Counted from the first letter of the stretch, positions 26,374 through 35,093 are shown. The stretch is DNA of 64,000 bases from Sphingobacterium sp. HMA12 (GCF_002933815.1 NZ_BEYR01000002.1:124001-188000), one strand, 5' to 3'. The notes: generated by a model from the sequence alone, not told the origin. Translations and numbers: made by a program.

Positions 26374-28290
26374 CTAGTTCTTGATCTGCTTGATTAACCA
26401 GCGCACTAAATCATTCGCTGCAGTAAAATTTTCATATTCCTGAGGCAGTTTTCTCCCATCTGTATATTCGTTATACAGCCATGGATCTCCAATTGCAAAT
26501 ACAGTTCCTTTTCCGTACTTCGCCGTGGCAATGATGTTATCGCCGTTCTCTTGAATCAATACTTGGGCAGGAGCTTTTACTTGTAACGTTGAAATCTCCT
26601 TGACATATATTTTGGATGTATTTGGAAATACTGTATTACCTTTTGGGATAAGAACTGCCCCGGTCTGGAATTCATTTCCTTTAACACGATTGCGACTGTC
26701 TTCATTGAATGTGATGCCGAACTTCTGTGCGAGGGTATTGAATTTGGTAATTTCGCAATTGCCGCTATCATTTAATAAAAGAACGAGTACACCACCCTGT
26801 TCAACCCATTGTGCAATCTGCTGGGCATCGGTTCCATTCATGAAATGTGGATGTTCGGTTTCTTTCTCTGTATCGGGATCTACGATAATATAAATATTGG
26901 ATTTGGAGAGATTCTGTCGTGTAGGAGCTGTCTTTAATGTATTTAATTGCCCCCCGTTTTTTTCAAATATCCTGCCCAACAGCGAAAATCCATTGTTATC
27001 ATCACCATCCCAAAGATAATGATAGGGTTTAAGTTGCCCCGACGCTGTCTTTTTATATTCGTTGTTGAAGTAATTATCCAATGTGACAGTGCGCCGTTTC
27101 TTACCCTTTTGTTCCTGCGCAAATTCAACTTCTGATGCTGCAAGGATAAAAGCACCAACTCCCTTAGGATCATTGGTAATAACGGGTTCGCTCATATAGT
27201 AAGCAAAGCTGCCATCGCGATATTTTTTTCCGCCTAAGCCAGACACTTGGACTGTTTTATTGAGATTGACACGGTTTTCTCCAGCAGCGCTAATGAATTC
27301 CTTCACAAGCCCTTGGTAACCATGATCGAGATGGCGTTGGAATGAAATCGGGATATAACCTTTGCGTAACGATTTTGCTAATGCAAAGACAAACATACTT
27401 GAAGCCGAAGACTCGAGGTAGTTCTCTTTTCTGGTACCTAAGTCTACAATATCATACCAGACACCGGTTTTGGCATCTTGATATTTGACGATTGCCGATA
27501 ACGTTCTGTTTAAGATAGCAATGAGTTCTTGTCTACGTGGATGCTCTTCCGGGAAATAGTCCAGTACATCGACAAGCGCCATGACATACCAGCCCATGCC
27601 TCTAGCCCAGAAATGTGGTGACAAACCTGTTTTCGGGTCAGACCAGCGTTCTTTTCTCGATTCATCCCAACCATGATACAGCAGGCCTGTTTTCGCGTCA
27701 CGGGAGTTTTTTTCCATGTAGCTAAACTGGTTAGCGATATCGTCAAAAGCGGAAGGAATATTCATCAGGCTAGCATATTCTGCGTAGAAAGGTTGCCCCA
27801 TGTATAAGCCATCCAGCCACATTTGATAGGGATAGATTTTCTTATGCCAAAAGCCCCCTTCATTTGTTCGTGGATGCTTTTGGAGCTGTGCATATAATTG
27901 GTGGCAGGCCTTAAGGTATTTTTCTTTACCGGTCACTTTGTAAAGCGTTAATAATGCTGTGCCATTTTTAATATTATCGATATTGAAATCCTGCGCGTTA
28001 TAGTTCTTAATAGAATCCGGAATGCTGAGATAAGCATCCATGCGCGTCTGCATATAATTAAAATAAGTAGCGTCTGCCGTATTGCGCCATACATCTGTCA
28101 GACCTTCAAAAATAACCCCCATGTCGTATGACCATTTTGGAAATCTGTCAGTCCTGTTGAATAAGGAATCCGGATAGAGCTGTTCAAGTACCGTGTTGGC
28201 CATCTGCTCAGAAAAAGGCTTTTGTTGGCCAAATCCTGAAAATGGAACAAGTGCTGTAAGGTTTAAAAGAATTAAAAATAACTTTCTCAT
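26374..28290 (-). CDS. GH88/GH105 unsaturated galacturonyl hydrolase with C-terminal DUF4350-like domain
   Basis: A 638-residue protein with a signal peptide (MRKLFLILLNLTALVPFSG). Residues about 25-370 are an (alpha/alpha)6 barrel of the GH88/105 type. The Asp in FNIDNIKNG and the Asp in YQMWLDGLYMGQPFYAEYA correspond to the catalytic pair of YteR-like enzymes. From about residue 430 a second domain follows with IYIIVDPDTEKETEHPHFM, VLVLLLNDSGNCEI and GKGTVFAIGDPWLYNEY, resembling DUF4350/GATase-like modules seen attached to such hydrolases. It would take unsaturated uronic acid off pectin fragments. The role of the second domain is unknown. Confidence 0.87.
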   Translation of the reverse strand: MRKLFLILLNLTALVPFSGFGQQKPFSEQMANTVLEQLYPDSLFNRTDRFPKWSYDMGVIFEGLTDVWRNTADATYFNYMQTRMDAYLSIPDSIKNYNAQDFNIDNIKNGTALLTLYKVTGKEKYLKACHQLYAQLQKHPRTNEGGFWHKKIYPYQMWLDGLYMGQPFYAEYASLMNIPSAFDDIANQFSYMEKNSRDAKTGLLYHGWDESRKERWSDPKTGLSPHFWARGMGWYVMALVDVLDYFPEEHPRRQELIAILNRTLSAIVKYQDAKTGVWYDIVDLGTRKENYLESSASSMFVFALAKSLRKGYIPISFQRHLDHGYQGLVKEFISAAGENRVNLNKTVQVSGLGGKKYRDGSFAYYMSEPVITNDPKGVGAFILAASEVEFAQEQKGKKRRTVTLDNYFNNEYKKTASGQLKPYHYLWDGDDNNGFSLLGRIFEKNGGQLNTLKTAPTRQNLSKSNIYIIVDPDTEKETEHPHFMNGTDAQQIAQWVEQGGVLVLLLNDSGNCEITKFNTLAQKFGITFNEDSRNRVKGNEFQTGAVLIPKGNTVFPNTSKIYVKEISTLQVKAPAQVLIQENGDNIIATAKYGKGTVFAIGDPWLYNEYTDGRKLPQEYENFTAANDLVRWLIKQIKN

Positions 28291-28297
28291 CGCGTTC

Positions 28298-29968
28298 CTA
28301 ATTTTTGATTGTTAAGGATTTGTTCGTACTTCCTGCTATAAATTGACTGACAGCCTTGGCCGCCTTTGTGTTGGAGTTTGATAGGCGGATATCACTGCTT
28401 TTCTCACCTGCGACCTCAATATACAATTCTGGAGCGTCCAATGCTTGGATATTATCTAGATTTATCGCAGAGCTATTGTTGATGGCGATCAATGGATTGC
28501 TTTTAGTTGTCTTTAATACAATGTTTTTTAAATTAATCTGAGAAGCTTCAATGATTTCTATACCCTTATTTGCTTCCAGGGTCGCATGCTCAATCCAGAT
28601 GTTCTGAATATGCATTTCAGGAAGACCACGTAGGAAAATTCCTTTTGATGCTCCTTTTGCCACAATGTTTTTGATATAAAAGTTCTTAAACTGCGGAGTT
28701 TCTTCTGTAACCGGAAGCGTTACTGTGTTTACGGAGGATCTTTTTTCTCCAGCCAGTGGAACGGGATCTACCGCCGCATAATACATGTCAAATAGAATTG
28801 CCTCACCGGGAATATCAATCATATTGATATTGTTGATGAATATGTTTTCTACAACTCCACCACGGCCTCTTGTCGTTTTGAAGCGAAGTCCAATATCAGT
28901 CCCAACAAATGAACAGTCTTCCACCCAAATATTGCGGGCGCCACCGCTCATCTCGCTTCCAATTACAAATCCACCATGTGCGTGATAAACAACATTATTG
29001 CGGATAATTACATTTTCGGTTGGCTTGCCACGGTCACGGCCGGCTTTATCCCGGCCTGATTTGATACATATGCCGTCGTCACCAACATCAAACGTACAAT
29101 CCTCAATCAGAACATTCTTGCAAGATTCGACATCGACACCATCGCCATTTTGGCCATACCAAGGATTACGAATTGAGAGCTTGCGTAAGGTTAGATCTTC
29201 ACATAGTAGGGGATGTACATTCCATGCGGGAGAGTTTTGTATAGTGACTCCTTCCAATAATACCTTTTTACAGTTTGTAAATACCAAAAGATTGGGCCTT
29301 AAGAAATCTTTGACATCTTTGAAGTCAGCGATTGTTGTGCCCGGACGAATTACCCCTGCTTTCTTCTCTTTCGAACCTTTCAATGAACTCGCTGAGGGAT
29401 ACCAAATCTCATTGTTGGTGTCGACCGTGCCACCTGAGGCAACGAGATTTTTCCATTGGGAGGCTGTAAGCTTACTTTTTTTGACCATTCGCCAGGCATC
29501 CCCATTGCCATCGATAATGCCATTGCCCGTAATTGCAATATTATATAGGTTCTTGCCTGATATCGGATTTTGATTGCGCCAAGCCGGTTCGCCTTCCCAA
29601 TTAGATTCAACAAGCTTGTATTGATCAAAGTCCTTGGTGAAAAGCAAGACGGCGTCTCGTTTGAGGTGCAGGTTTACATTGCTCTGCATTTCAATAGGCC
29701 CTGTCAGCCAAATTCCGGCGGGGACTAGTACCACTCCGCCACCGCGTTCGCTACACGTGCGGATGGTTTGGTTGATTGACCCCGTATTAAGAAATTGACC
29801 GTCACCTTTAGCGCCATAACTGCCAATATTTAACGTGTCTTTCTTAAATTCGACTTGTTGTATAATAGGACGGGCAGGTTCTTGGGCCATACACAGCTGT
29901 GGTAGCACGAGCAATAATCCAAGAGCAGATTTCAATGTACGGGAATAGTGCTTTTTAAACGAATTCAT
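28298..29968 (-). CDS. Polygalacturonase-like glycoside hydrolase, family GH28
   Basis: A 556-residue protein with a signal peptide (hydrophobic stretch ALGLLLVLPQLCMAQ). A right-handed beta-helix follows with the GH28 motifs NGDGVDVES (the NTD-type motif), VGDDGICIKSG, HGGFVIGSEMSGG (His) and LRFKTTRGRGG (the R-x-K motif). The G in place of T in the first motif is common in bacterial exo-acting or rhamnogalacturonan-active members. It hydrolyses galacturonan linkages outside the cytoplasm. It is the first clear gene of the minus-strand pectin train, seven bases from the GH88/105 gene. An operator-like half-site lies about 80-95 bp upstream of its ATG. Confidence 0.9.
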   Translation of the reverse strand: MNSFKKHYSRTLKSALGLLLVLPQLCMAQEPARPIIQQVEFKKDTLNIGSYGAKGDGQFLNTGSINQTIRTCSERGGGVVLVPAGIWLTGPIEMQSNVNLHLKRDAVLLFTKDFDQYKLVESNWEGEPAWRNQNPISGKNLYNIAITGNGIIDGNGDAWRMVKKSKLTASQWKNLVASGGTVDTNNEIWYPSASSLKGSKEKKAGVIRPGTTIADFKDVKDFLRPNLLVFTNCKKVLLEGVTIQNSPAWNVHPLLCEDLTLRKLSIRNPWYGQNGDGVDVESCKNVLIEDCTFDVGDDGICIKSGRDKAGRDRGKPTENVIIRNNVVYHAHGGFVIGSEMSGGARNIWVEDCSFVGTDIGLRFKTTRGRGGVVENIFINNINMIDIPGEAILFDMYYAAVDPVPLAGEKRSSVNTVTLPVTEETPQFKNFYIKNIVAKGASKGIFLRGLPEMHIQNIWIEHATLEANKGIEIIEASQINLKNIVLKTTKSNPLIAINNSSAINLDNIQALDAPELYIEVAGEKSSDIRLSNSNTKAAKAVSQFIAGSTNKSLTIKN

Positions 29969-30039
29969 TTTTTACATTTTGGTTTAAAAATGGTTATTTG
30001 TAAAAGCAATTGTACATTCTTTGTTCCTAACTTAGATGA

Positions 30040-30047
30040 AAAACTTA
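30040..30047 (-). promoter_or_regulatory. Candidate -7 element of the pectin operon
   Basis: On the minus strand TAAGTTTT is one base off TAnnTTTG. It abuts the operator half-site at 30047-30062, so a bound repressor would block it. No convincing -33 element was found. Confidence 0.3.
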
Positions 30048-30062
30048 TGCAATCGTTACCGG
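30047..30062. promoter_or_regulatory. Operator-like half-site upstream of the pectin operon
   Basis: ATGCAATCGTTACCGG matches the first 16 bases of the 28-bp palindrome at 14715 at 14 positions. The mirrored half is not conserved here. Confidence 0.55.
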
Positions 30063-30065
30063 TCA

Positions 30066-30323
30066 TTACTTAGCAATTAAATGTAAGATTGGTGTCCAAT
30101 CCTTGAATAAAAGCCGGGAATTAAGGCTGTCCGCTGTTCTATCTTTTAAAAAATGTTTCCATTTGACACGATTTTGTGACATAGGGCTGGGATTTTTATT
30201 CGATACCTGTATGGGTGGGAAATTGCAGCAACTATCTTTCCCAATACATGCATCCTGTCTTTTTGCTACCGGAGCAAGAAGAAAGAAAGAACGTGAAAAA
30301 AGTGAAAGTATAATCGTCCGCAT
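30066..30323 (-). CDS. Possible small secreted protein (unknown)
   Basis: An 85-codon ORF that starts at ATG 30323 with a signal-like N-terminus (MRTIILSLFSRSFFLLAPVA) and continues with a short Cys-containing segment (DACIGKDSCC). It lies 97 bp upstream of the GH28 gene on the same strand. No family was recognised. The opposite strand also has an 81-codon frame over the same bases, so this may be a chance ORF or a gene remnant. No -7 element was found before it, although an operator-like half-site sits about 76 bp upstream. Confidence 0.25.
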   Translation of the reverse strand: MRTIILSLFSRSFFLLAPVAKRQDACIGKDSCCNFPPIQVSNKNPSPMSQNRVKWKHFLKDRTADSLNSRLLFKDWTPILHLIAK

Positions 30324-30398
30324 TCCAAACTGTTTAATTGGTCAATGAAATTACCAATATTAAAGCCTTAGTTAAAGAAAATTGATTAAAATAAATGC

Positions 30399-30412
30399 GC
30401 AAACGTTATCGG
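30399..30412. promoter_or_regulatory. Second operator-like half-site
   Basis: GCAAACGTTATCGG matches the palindrome core GCAAACGTTGCCGG at 12 of 14 positions. It lies about 90 bp upstream of the murF ATG region and 76 bp upstream of the possible ORF at 30323. Confidence 0.45.
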
Positions 30413-30479
30413 GGATTGTGTTTATAATCCAAATAATTGAGAAGTACATCCCTATTGATTTGAAATCGGGCAGAATGGT

Positions 30480-30487
30480 TATATTTG
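30480..30487 (+). promoter_or_regulatory. murF -7 element
   Basis: TATATTTG fits TAnnTTTG and lies 18 bases before ATG 30506. It also shows that an in-frame upstream start at 30485 is not used, since that codon lies inside the promoter. Confidence 0.6.
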
Positions 30488-30505
30488 TTCATCAAATTTC
30501 TAAAC

Positions 30506-31807
30506 ATGAACATTCAATCGTTATATCAGACATATAAAAAGTATCCAAATATTACAACAGATACACGTAAGATTGAGAAAGATAGCATATTCTTTGCACT
30601 GAAGGGTGCAAATTTTAACGGAAATACGTTTGCAGAACAGGCACTCGAAATCGGAGCGAAGTATGTCGTTATTGATGAAGAAATTTATAAAAAAGGCGAA
30701 CAGTATATCTTGGTTGACGATGTATTGAAGACCTTGCAGGATCTGGCAAATTATCATCGGAGACAATTGAATATTCCCGTTATTGGTGTAACAGGAACAA
30801 ATGGAAAGACAACCACAAAGGAATTATTGTATTCCGTTGTCTCGCAGAAATATAAAACTTATGCAACAAAAGGGAATCTAAACAACCATATTGGCGTTCC
30901 GTTGACACTGTTAGCTATTGATGCATCCATTGAAATCGCTATAATAGAAATGGGGGCCAACCATTTGGGAGAAATTGCATTTTTATGCGAGGTTGCTGAA
31001 CCAACACACGGACTGATCTCCAATGTGGGAAAGGCGCATCTGGAAGGTTTTGGCTCTTTTGAAGGTGTTAAAAGAACAAAGGGCGAACTGTATGATTGGT
31101 TACAAGATCATCAAGGGACACTCTTTTTACAGGCGGATAACCCGCATCTAAGAGAAATGGCTGCGGCACGGCAAATAGCAGAAAGTGTGACTTATGGGTT
31201 TTCCGAAACCAACGATGTCATTGGTAAATTGTTGAAAGCAACTCCGTTGTTACAGATTTCGTGGAGGACGAAAGAAGATCCGCAGACTTATATCATAGAT
31301 ACGCAACTTACAGGTTCATACAACACAGAAAACTTTTTGGCTGCGATAGCAGTAGGTTTACATTTCGATATCTCGCCACAGGAGATCAATTGCGGTATTG
31401 CGGGCTACACTCCGACAAATAATCGCTCCCAGATCATGAAAACTCCCCACAACACGGTGATATGTGATTATTATAATGCCAATGCCACTAGTATGGCTGC
31501 TGCTTTGGATAATATTCGAATTATTGAGGCCGACAAGAAAGCGGTTATTTTGGGGGACATGTTTGAACTTGGTGCCGAATCTTTTGAAGAGCATCGGAAA
31601 ATCGTGGATAATGTAGGAAGTATGTTCGCTGAACGAAAGATTTTTGTCGGAAAGGCATTCTTTGAACATAAAAATGATGATGCCGAATTTTTCGAAACGA
31701 CCCTGGATGCGAAGGCCGCCCTGGAAGAAAGACCGATTATCGGAGCTACGGTATTATTAAAAGCCTCGCGGGGTATGGCCTTTGAAAATCTGATAGATAT
31801 ATTATAG
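30506..31807 (+). CDS. murF: UDP-N-acetylmuramoyl-tripeptide--D-alanyl-D-alanine ligase
   Basis: A 433-residue Mur ligase. The N-terminal substrate domain contains ITTDTRKIEKDSIFFALKGANFNGNTFAEQAL. The central ATPase domain has the P-loop VTGTNGKTTTKELL and the family stretch NNHIGVPLTLL and IIEMGANHLGEI. The C-terminal domain has CDYYNANATSMAAALDN and ILGDMFELG. MurF adds D-Ala-D-Ala to the UDP-MurNAc-tripeptide in the cytoplasm, the last soluble step before lipid I. It stands outside a dcw cluster, with a dedicated promoter. The ATG at 30506 gives the usual MNIQSLYQ-type start. Confidence 0.93.
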   Translation: MNIQSLYQTYKKYPNITTDTRKIEKDSIFFALKGANFNGNTFAEQALEIGAKYVVIDEEIYKKGEQYILVDDVLKTLQDLANYHRRQLNIPVIGVTGTNGKTTTKELLYSVVSQKYKTYATKGNLNNHIGVPLTLLAIDASIEIAIIEMGANHLGEIAFLCEVAEPTHGLISNVGKAHLEGFGSFEGVKRTKGELYDWLQDHQGTLFLQADNPHLREMAAARQIAESVTYGFSETNDVIGKLLKATPLLQISWRTKEDPQTYIIDTQLTGSYNTENFLAAIAVGLHFDISPQEINCGIAGYTPTNNRSQIMKTPHNTVICDYYNANATSMAAALDNIRIIEADKKAVILGDMFELGAESFEEHRKIVDNVGSMFAERKIFVGKAFFEHKNDDAEFFETTLDAKAALEERPIIGATVLLKASRGMAFENLIDIL

Positions 31808-32026
31808 GCGCAGCATAAGTACACTTGAAAAAGGTGGACTTGTGTAGGCTCGACCTGGGCTCAAGGTGCCGCAAACCAAATTTGGTAACAACTTAGACTT
31901 GAGTAATTTCCTTATTCCTGTAGATTAAAACTAAAAGGAGTTATAAGTTTTGTCATGTGAGGATTAAATATTGACGAAAATAAGCAAAATAATACCTTGG
32001 GGAAATGTAGCTCATTTTGAAAAATG

Positions 32027-32034
32027 TACCTTTG
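32027..32034 (+). promoter_or_regulatory. truA -7 element
   Basis: TACCTTTG fits TAnnTTTG. Only nine bases separate it from ATG 32044, so the leader is very short. In-frame codons upstream of 32044 lie within or before the promoter. Confidence 0.55.
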
Positions 32035-32043
32035 TGTCGTATA

Positions 32044-32799
32044 ATGGATAAAAAACGTTTTTTTTTAGAAATAGCCTACTTTGGGCAATCTTATCATGGG
32101 TGGCAGGTTCAGAACAATGCGATTTCGGTACAGGAAATATTGAATAAAGCATTGGCAACATTGTTACGCGAGCCTATTGAGACCACTGGAGCAGGACGGA
32201 CGGATACGGGGGTACATGCGAAGCAATTGTATGCTCATTTTGATGCAGCTGCTGTAGGGATATTAACAAAGCCTGACCGTTTTATCCATTCACTTAATGC
32301 ATTATTGCCTTTTGATGTTGCGGTTAAAAGGCTGATTGAAGTGGCTGATGATGCTCATGCCCGATTTGATGCGACACATCGATCCTATGAGTACCACTTG
32401 CATTTCCGTAAAGATCCGTTTATTTATCCTTATTCCTGTTTCATGCGTGACCGCCCTGATGTGGACAAAATGAACGAGGCTGCACAATTTTTATTGGGCA
32501 AGCAAGACTTCGAGTGCTTTAGCAAGTCTCATACGCAGGTGTTTACGAATATTTGTGATATTCGTAGGGCTGAATGGCTGTGGCATAATGAGCAGGATCT
32601 GGTATTTCATATCACCGCGGATCGTTTCTTGCGCAACATGGTTCGTGCAATCGTAGGGACCTCGCTGGAGATTGGATTGAAGGGTCGACCGGCCTCTTTT
32701 ATGCAGGAAGTGATCAAAAGCAAAAATCGCGGCAAGGCTGGGGTATCTGTCCCGGCACATGGATTGTATTTAACAGAAGTAGCTTACCCTTATATATAA
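32044..32799 (+). CDS. truA: tRNA pseudouridine synthase A
   Basis: A 251-residue protein with TruA motifs: LEIAYFGQSYHGWQVQ at the start, the catalytic GAGRTDTGVHAKQLYAHFD with Asp near residue 52, and FSKSHTQVFTN and RFLRNMVRAIVGT later. TruA makes pseudouridine at positions 38-40 of the anticodon arm of many tRNAs. The gene is followed after 8 bp by an ABC exporter gene, which is probably read from the same promoter. About 220 bp between murF and this promoter hold no feature I recognise beyond a 12-bp palindrome at 31875-31886. Confidence 0.92.
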   Translation: MDKKRFFLEIAYFGQSYHGWQVQNNAISVQEILNKALATLLREPIETTGAGRTDTGVHAKQLYAHFDAAAVGILTKPDRFIHSLNALLPFDVAVKRLIEVADDAHARFDATHRSYEYHLHFRKDPFIYPYSCFMRDRPDVDKMNEAAQFLLGKQDFECFSKSHTQVFTNICDIRRAEWLWHNEQDLVFHITADRFLRNMVRAIVGTSLEIGLKGRPASFMQEVIKSKNRGKAGVSVPAHGLYLTEVAYPYI

Positions 32800-32807
32800 A
32801 TATTAAC

Positions 32808-34571
32808 GTGAGTCAAGATAAAATAACAGGTAAAACCTATGATGTCAATTTGTTGCGGCGTATGAGTCGCTATATGCGACCTTATCATGTCGCATTTTGG
32901 ATATCCGTGGTTTTAACAATACTATTGGCGGCAGTGGCGCCAGCGTTACCGATGCTTATCCAGCATACGCTAGACAACTATATCTTAAATTTTGATACGG
33001 CGGGATTGTCCTATATGCTCATGGCCATGCTGGCTTTGGTCGTGGTGCAAACCCTGATTCGTTATTATCATACCCTTATGACAAATACGCTGGGACAGTC
33101 TGTTATCCGGGATATCCGCATCCAGGTGTTTAATCATATTGTTCAGCTGCGTCTTAAGTATTTTGACCGTACAGCCTTAGGAAAGTTGATTACACGGACG
33201 ATATCCGACTTGGAGACACTCTCCAATATCTTCTCGGAGGGATTGATCCAGATAATTGGCGATCTTCTGCAGTTGGCAGTGATATTGGGTGTTATGTTCT
33301 ATTCGGACTGGAAACTGACGTTAATCGTGCTTATTCCGATGCCTTTGATGATTGCTGCAACCTACGTATTTAAAGAGGCTATGAAAGCTGCTTTTATAGA
33401 TGTCAGGAAATGGGTATCCAATTTGAATACCTTTTTACAGGAGCATATCACTGGAGTCGGTATTATCCAATATTTTGCGCGTGAAAAGCAAGAGATGGAT
33501 AAATTCAAAGAAATTAATGCGCAGCATCGGAATGCACATATCCGGACCAACTGGTATTTCTCTATCTTTTTTCCTGTTTTGGAAATTATCATGGCAATTT
33601 CTTTGGGCTTGTTGGTGTGGTTTGGTGCCAAACAGATTATGGGCGATGTGATTTCACCCGGTGTAGTCGTAGCCTTTATTATGTATATCAACATGATTTT
33701 TAGGCCTATTCGGGAGCTTATTGACAAGTTTAATACACTTCAAATGGGGATGGTGAGTGCCGAGCGCATTTTCGAAGTTCTGGATACCGATGAGATGACT
33801 CCTAATCTGGGCACATTAAAACCAGACCATATTAAGGGAGAAATCACATTTAAACATGTATGGTTTGCGTATAACGATGAGAGTTGGGTACTGAGAGATG
33901 TGAATTTTAGTGTACAACCTGGTGAGACTTTGGCTTTAGTCGGTGCTACCGGTGCTGGTAAATCGTCTACCATCAATATCCTGAGTCGGTTTTACGAAAT
34001 CAATAAAGGTGAAATCCTCCTGGATGGTGTAAACATTCGCGATTACGATCTTGATTATTTGAGAAATACTATTGCGACAGTGTTACAGGATGTGTTTCTT
34101 TTCTCGGATACCGTCATCAATAACATTACATTGGGCGATCCCTCAATTTCGAGGGAACAAGTCATCGAAGCAGCCAAAGAAGTTGGGGCACATGAGTTTA
34201 TTATGCGACTTCCCGGTGGATATGACTATGATGTGAAGGAAAGAGGAGCGACATTGTCTGCAGGACAAGCACAATTAATTTCTTTTATACGGGCGCTGGT
34301 ACATGACCCTAGAATCCTGATCTTAGATGAGGCTACCTCCTCCGTAGATACCGAAACTGAGGAAATGATCCAAAGTGCGATCGACAATTTAATGCGGGGA
34401 AGAACCTCGATTGTTATTGCCCACCGCTTGTCCACCATTCAGAAGGCGGACAAGATCATTGTTTTGGACAAAGGGGAAATAAAAGAGATTGGAACACACC
34501 AAGAGCTTTTGTCTTTCGAGGGTTACTACAAAAAACTGTACGATCTACAGTTTCACTCTGCGGGAATTTAA
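32808..34571 (+). CDS. ABC exporter, fused permease and ATPase
   Basis: A 587-residue half-transporter starting at GTG 32808. Residues about 20-310 form a six-helix ABC transmembrane domain. The ATPase domain has Walker A GATGAGKSST, a Q-loop (TVLQDVFLFSDT), the signature LSAGQ (normally LSGGQ), Walker B ILILDEATSS and the H-loop AHRLSTIQ. It would work as a homodimer or with a partner half in the inner membrane to export a lipid, peptide or drug. The cargo is not evident (MsbA/MdlB-like). It probably shares the truA transcript. Confidence 0.88.
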   Translation: MSQDKITGKTYDVNLLRRMSRYMRPYHVAFWISVVLTILLAAVAPALPMLIQHTLDNYILNFDTAGLSYMLMAMLALVVVQTLIRYYHTLMTNTLGQSVIRDIRIQVFNHIVQLRLKYFDRTALGKLITRTISDLETLSNIFSEGLIQIIGDLLQLAVILGVMFYSDWKLTLIVLIPMPLMIAATYVFKEAMKAAFIDVRKWVSNLNTFLQEHITGVGIIQYFAREKQEMDKFKEINAQHRNAHIRTNWYFSIFFPVLEIIMAISLGLLVWFGAKQIMGDVISPGVVVAFIMYINMIFRPIRELIDKFNTLQMGMVSAERIFEVLDTDEMTPNLGTLKPDHIKGEITFKHVWFAYNDESWVLRDVNFSVQPGETLALVGATGAGKSSTINILSRFYEINKGEILLDGVNIRDYDLDYLRNTIATVLQDVFLFSDTVINNITLGDPSISREQVIEAAKEVGAHEFIMRLPGGYDYDVKERGATLSAGQAQLISFIRALVHDPRILILDEATSSVDTETEEMIQSAIDNLMRGRTSIVIAHRLSTIQKADKIIVLDKGEIKEIGTHQELLSFEGYYKKLYDLQFHSAGI

Positions 34572-34574
34572 TCC

Positions 34575-35093
34575 TTAAACGACACTCTCTTTGGGGATGG
34601 TCTCTTCGTCCTCGATATGGGTGTTAGCTTTGATTTCTGAGCCTCGGCCTACCAGTACGTTGGCGCCGATGGAAACATTTGGTCCGATGTTCACAAAGTC
34701 TTCAATAATGGTATTGCTTTCGATGACTGCCGATCCTGAGATGATACAATGGTTACCAATCTGTACATCGGGGGCTATTGTTGCTCCAGGAAGAATAATA
34801 CATCCTTCGCCAATTTCAGCCCTTTTGGAAACATAGGCTTTGGGATGAATTAAGGATTGAAAATTCCATTCCGGATTTTCGGATACTATCCTCTCGCGTA
34901 GTCCCGGGTTTTTAACGGCAACAAAGAAATTTTCTGCAGCATCTTTAACCTGATGGTGGAGCTGGACCTCATAATCGAATACATCCTCGATCAGCAGTGA
35001 CTTGTCAATAAGCCCTCCAATTTCGATTTCCAAATCTTCGGCTACATCTACAGCAGTTTTTGCATGCGCTGTTGCACCATATATATATAGCAT
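34575..35093 (-). CDS. NeuD-like sugar O-acyltransferase
   Basis: A 172-residue protein. It starts with a small nucleotide-binding-like N-terminal domain (MLYIYGATAHAKTAVDVAEDL). From about residue 85 a left-handed parallel beta-helix with hexapeptide repeats follows (AEIGEGCIILPGATIAPDVQ, then IGNHCIISGSAVIESNTII). This is the form of NeuD/PglD acetyltransferases that acetylate amino-sugars for surface glycans. It is somewhat shorter than the usual 200-220 residues and has no glycan genes beside it. It ends four bases from the convergent ABC exporter gene. Confidence 0.75.
   Translation of the reverse strand: MLYIYGATAHAKTAVDVAEDLEIEIGGLIDKSLLIEDVFDYEVQLHHQVKDAAENFFVAVKNPGLRERIVSENPEWNFQSLIHPKAYVSKRAEIGEGCIILPGATIAPDVQIGNHCIISGSAVIESNTIIEDFVNIGPNVSIGANVLVGRGSEIKANTHIEDEETIPKESVV

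Larger units (their letters stand above)
29969..30505. other. Long intergenic region between the pectin operon and murF
   Basis: This 537-bp stretch holds two half-copies of the 28-bp palindrome, a possible small minus-strand ORF (30066-30323), a candidate -7 element for the pectin operon and the murF promoter. No RNA gene or long repeat was seen. Confidence 0.6.

Noticed and set aside
28998..29573. A 191-codon plus-strand frame inside the GH28 gene
   Set aside because: The GH28 motifs are on the opposite strand over the same bases, and no start signal or domain was seen for the plus-strand frame.
31808..32026. Possible structured RNA between murF and truA
   Set aside because: Some short complementary pieces and a 12-bp palindrome were seen, but no stable stem or known riboswitch or tRNA fold could be built by eye.
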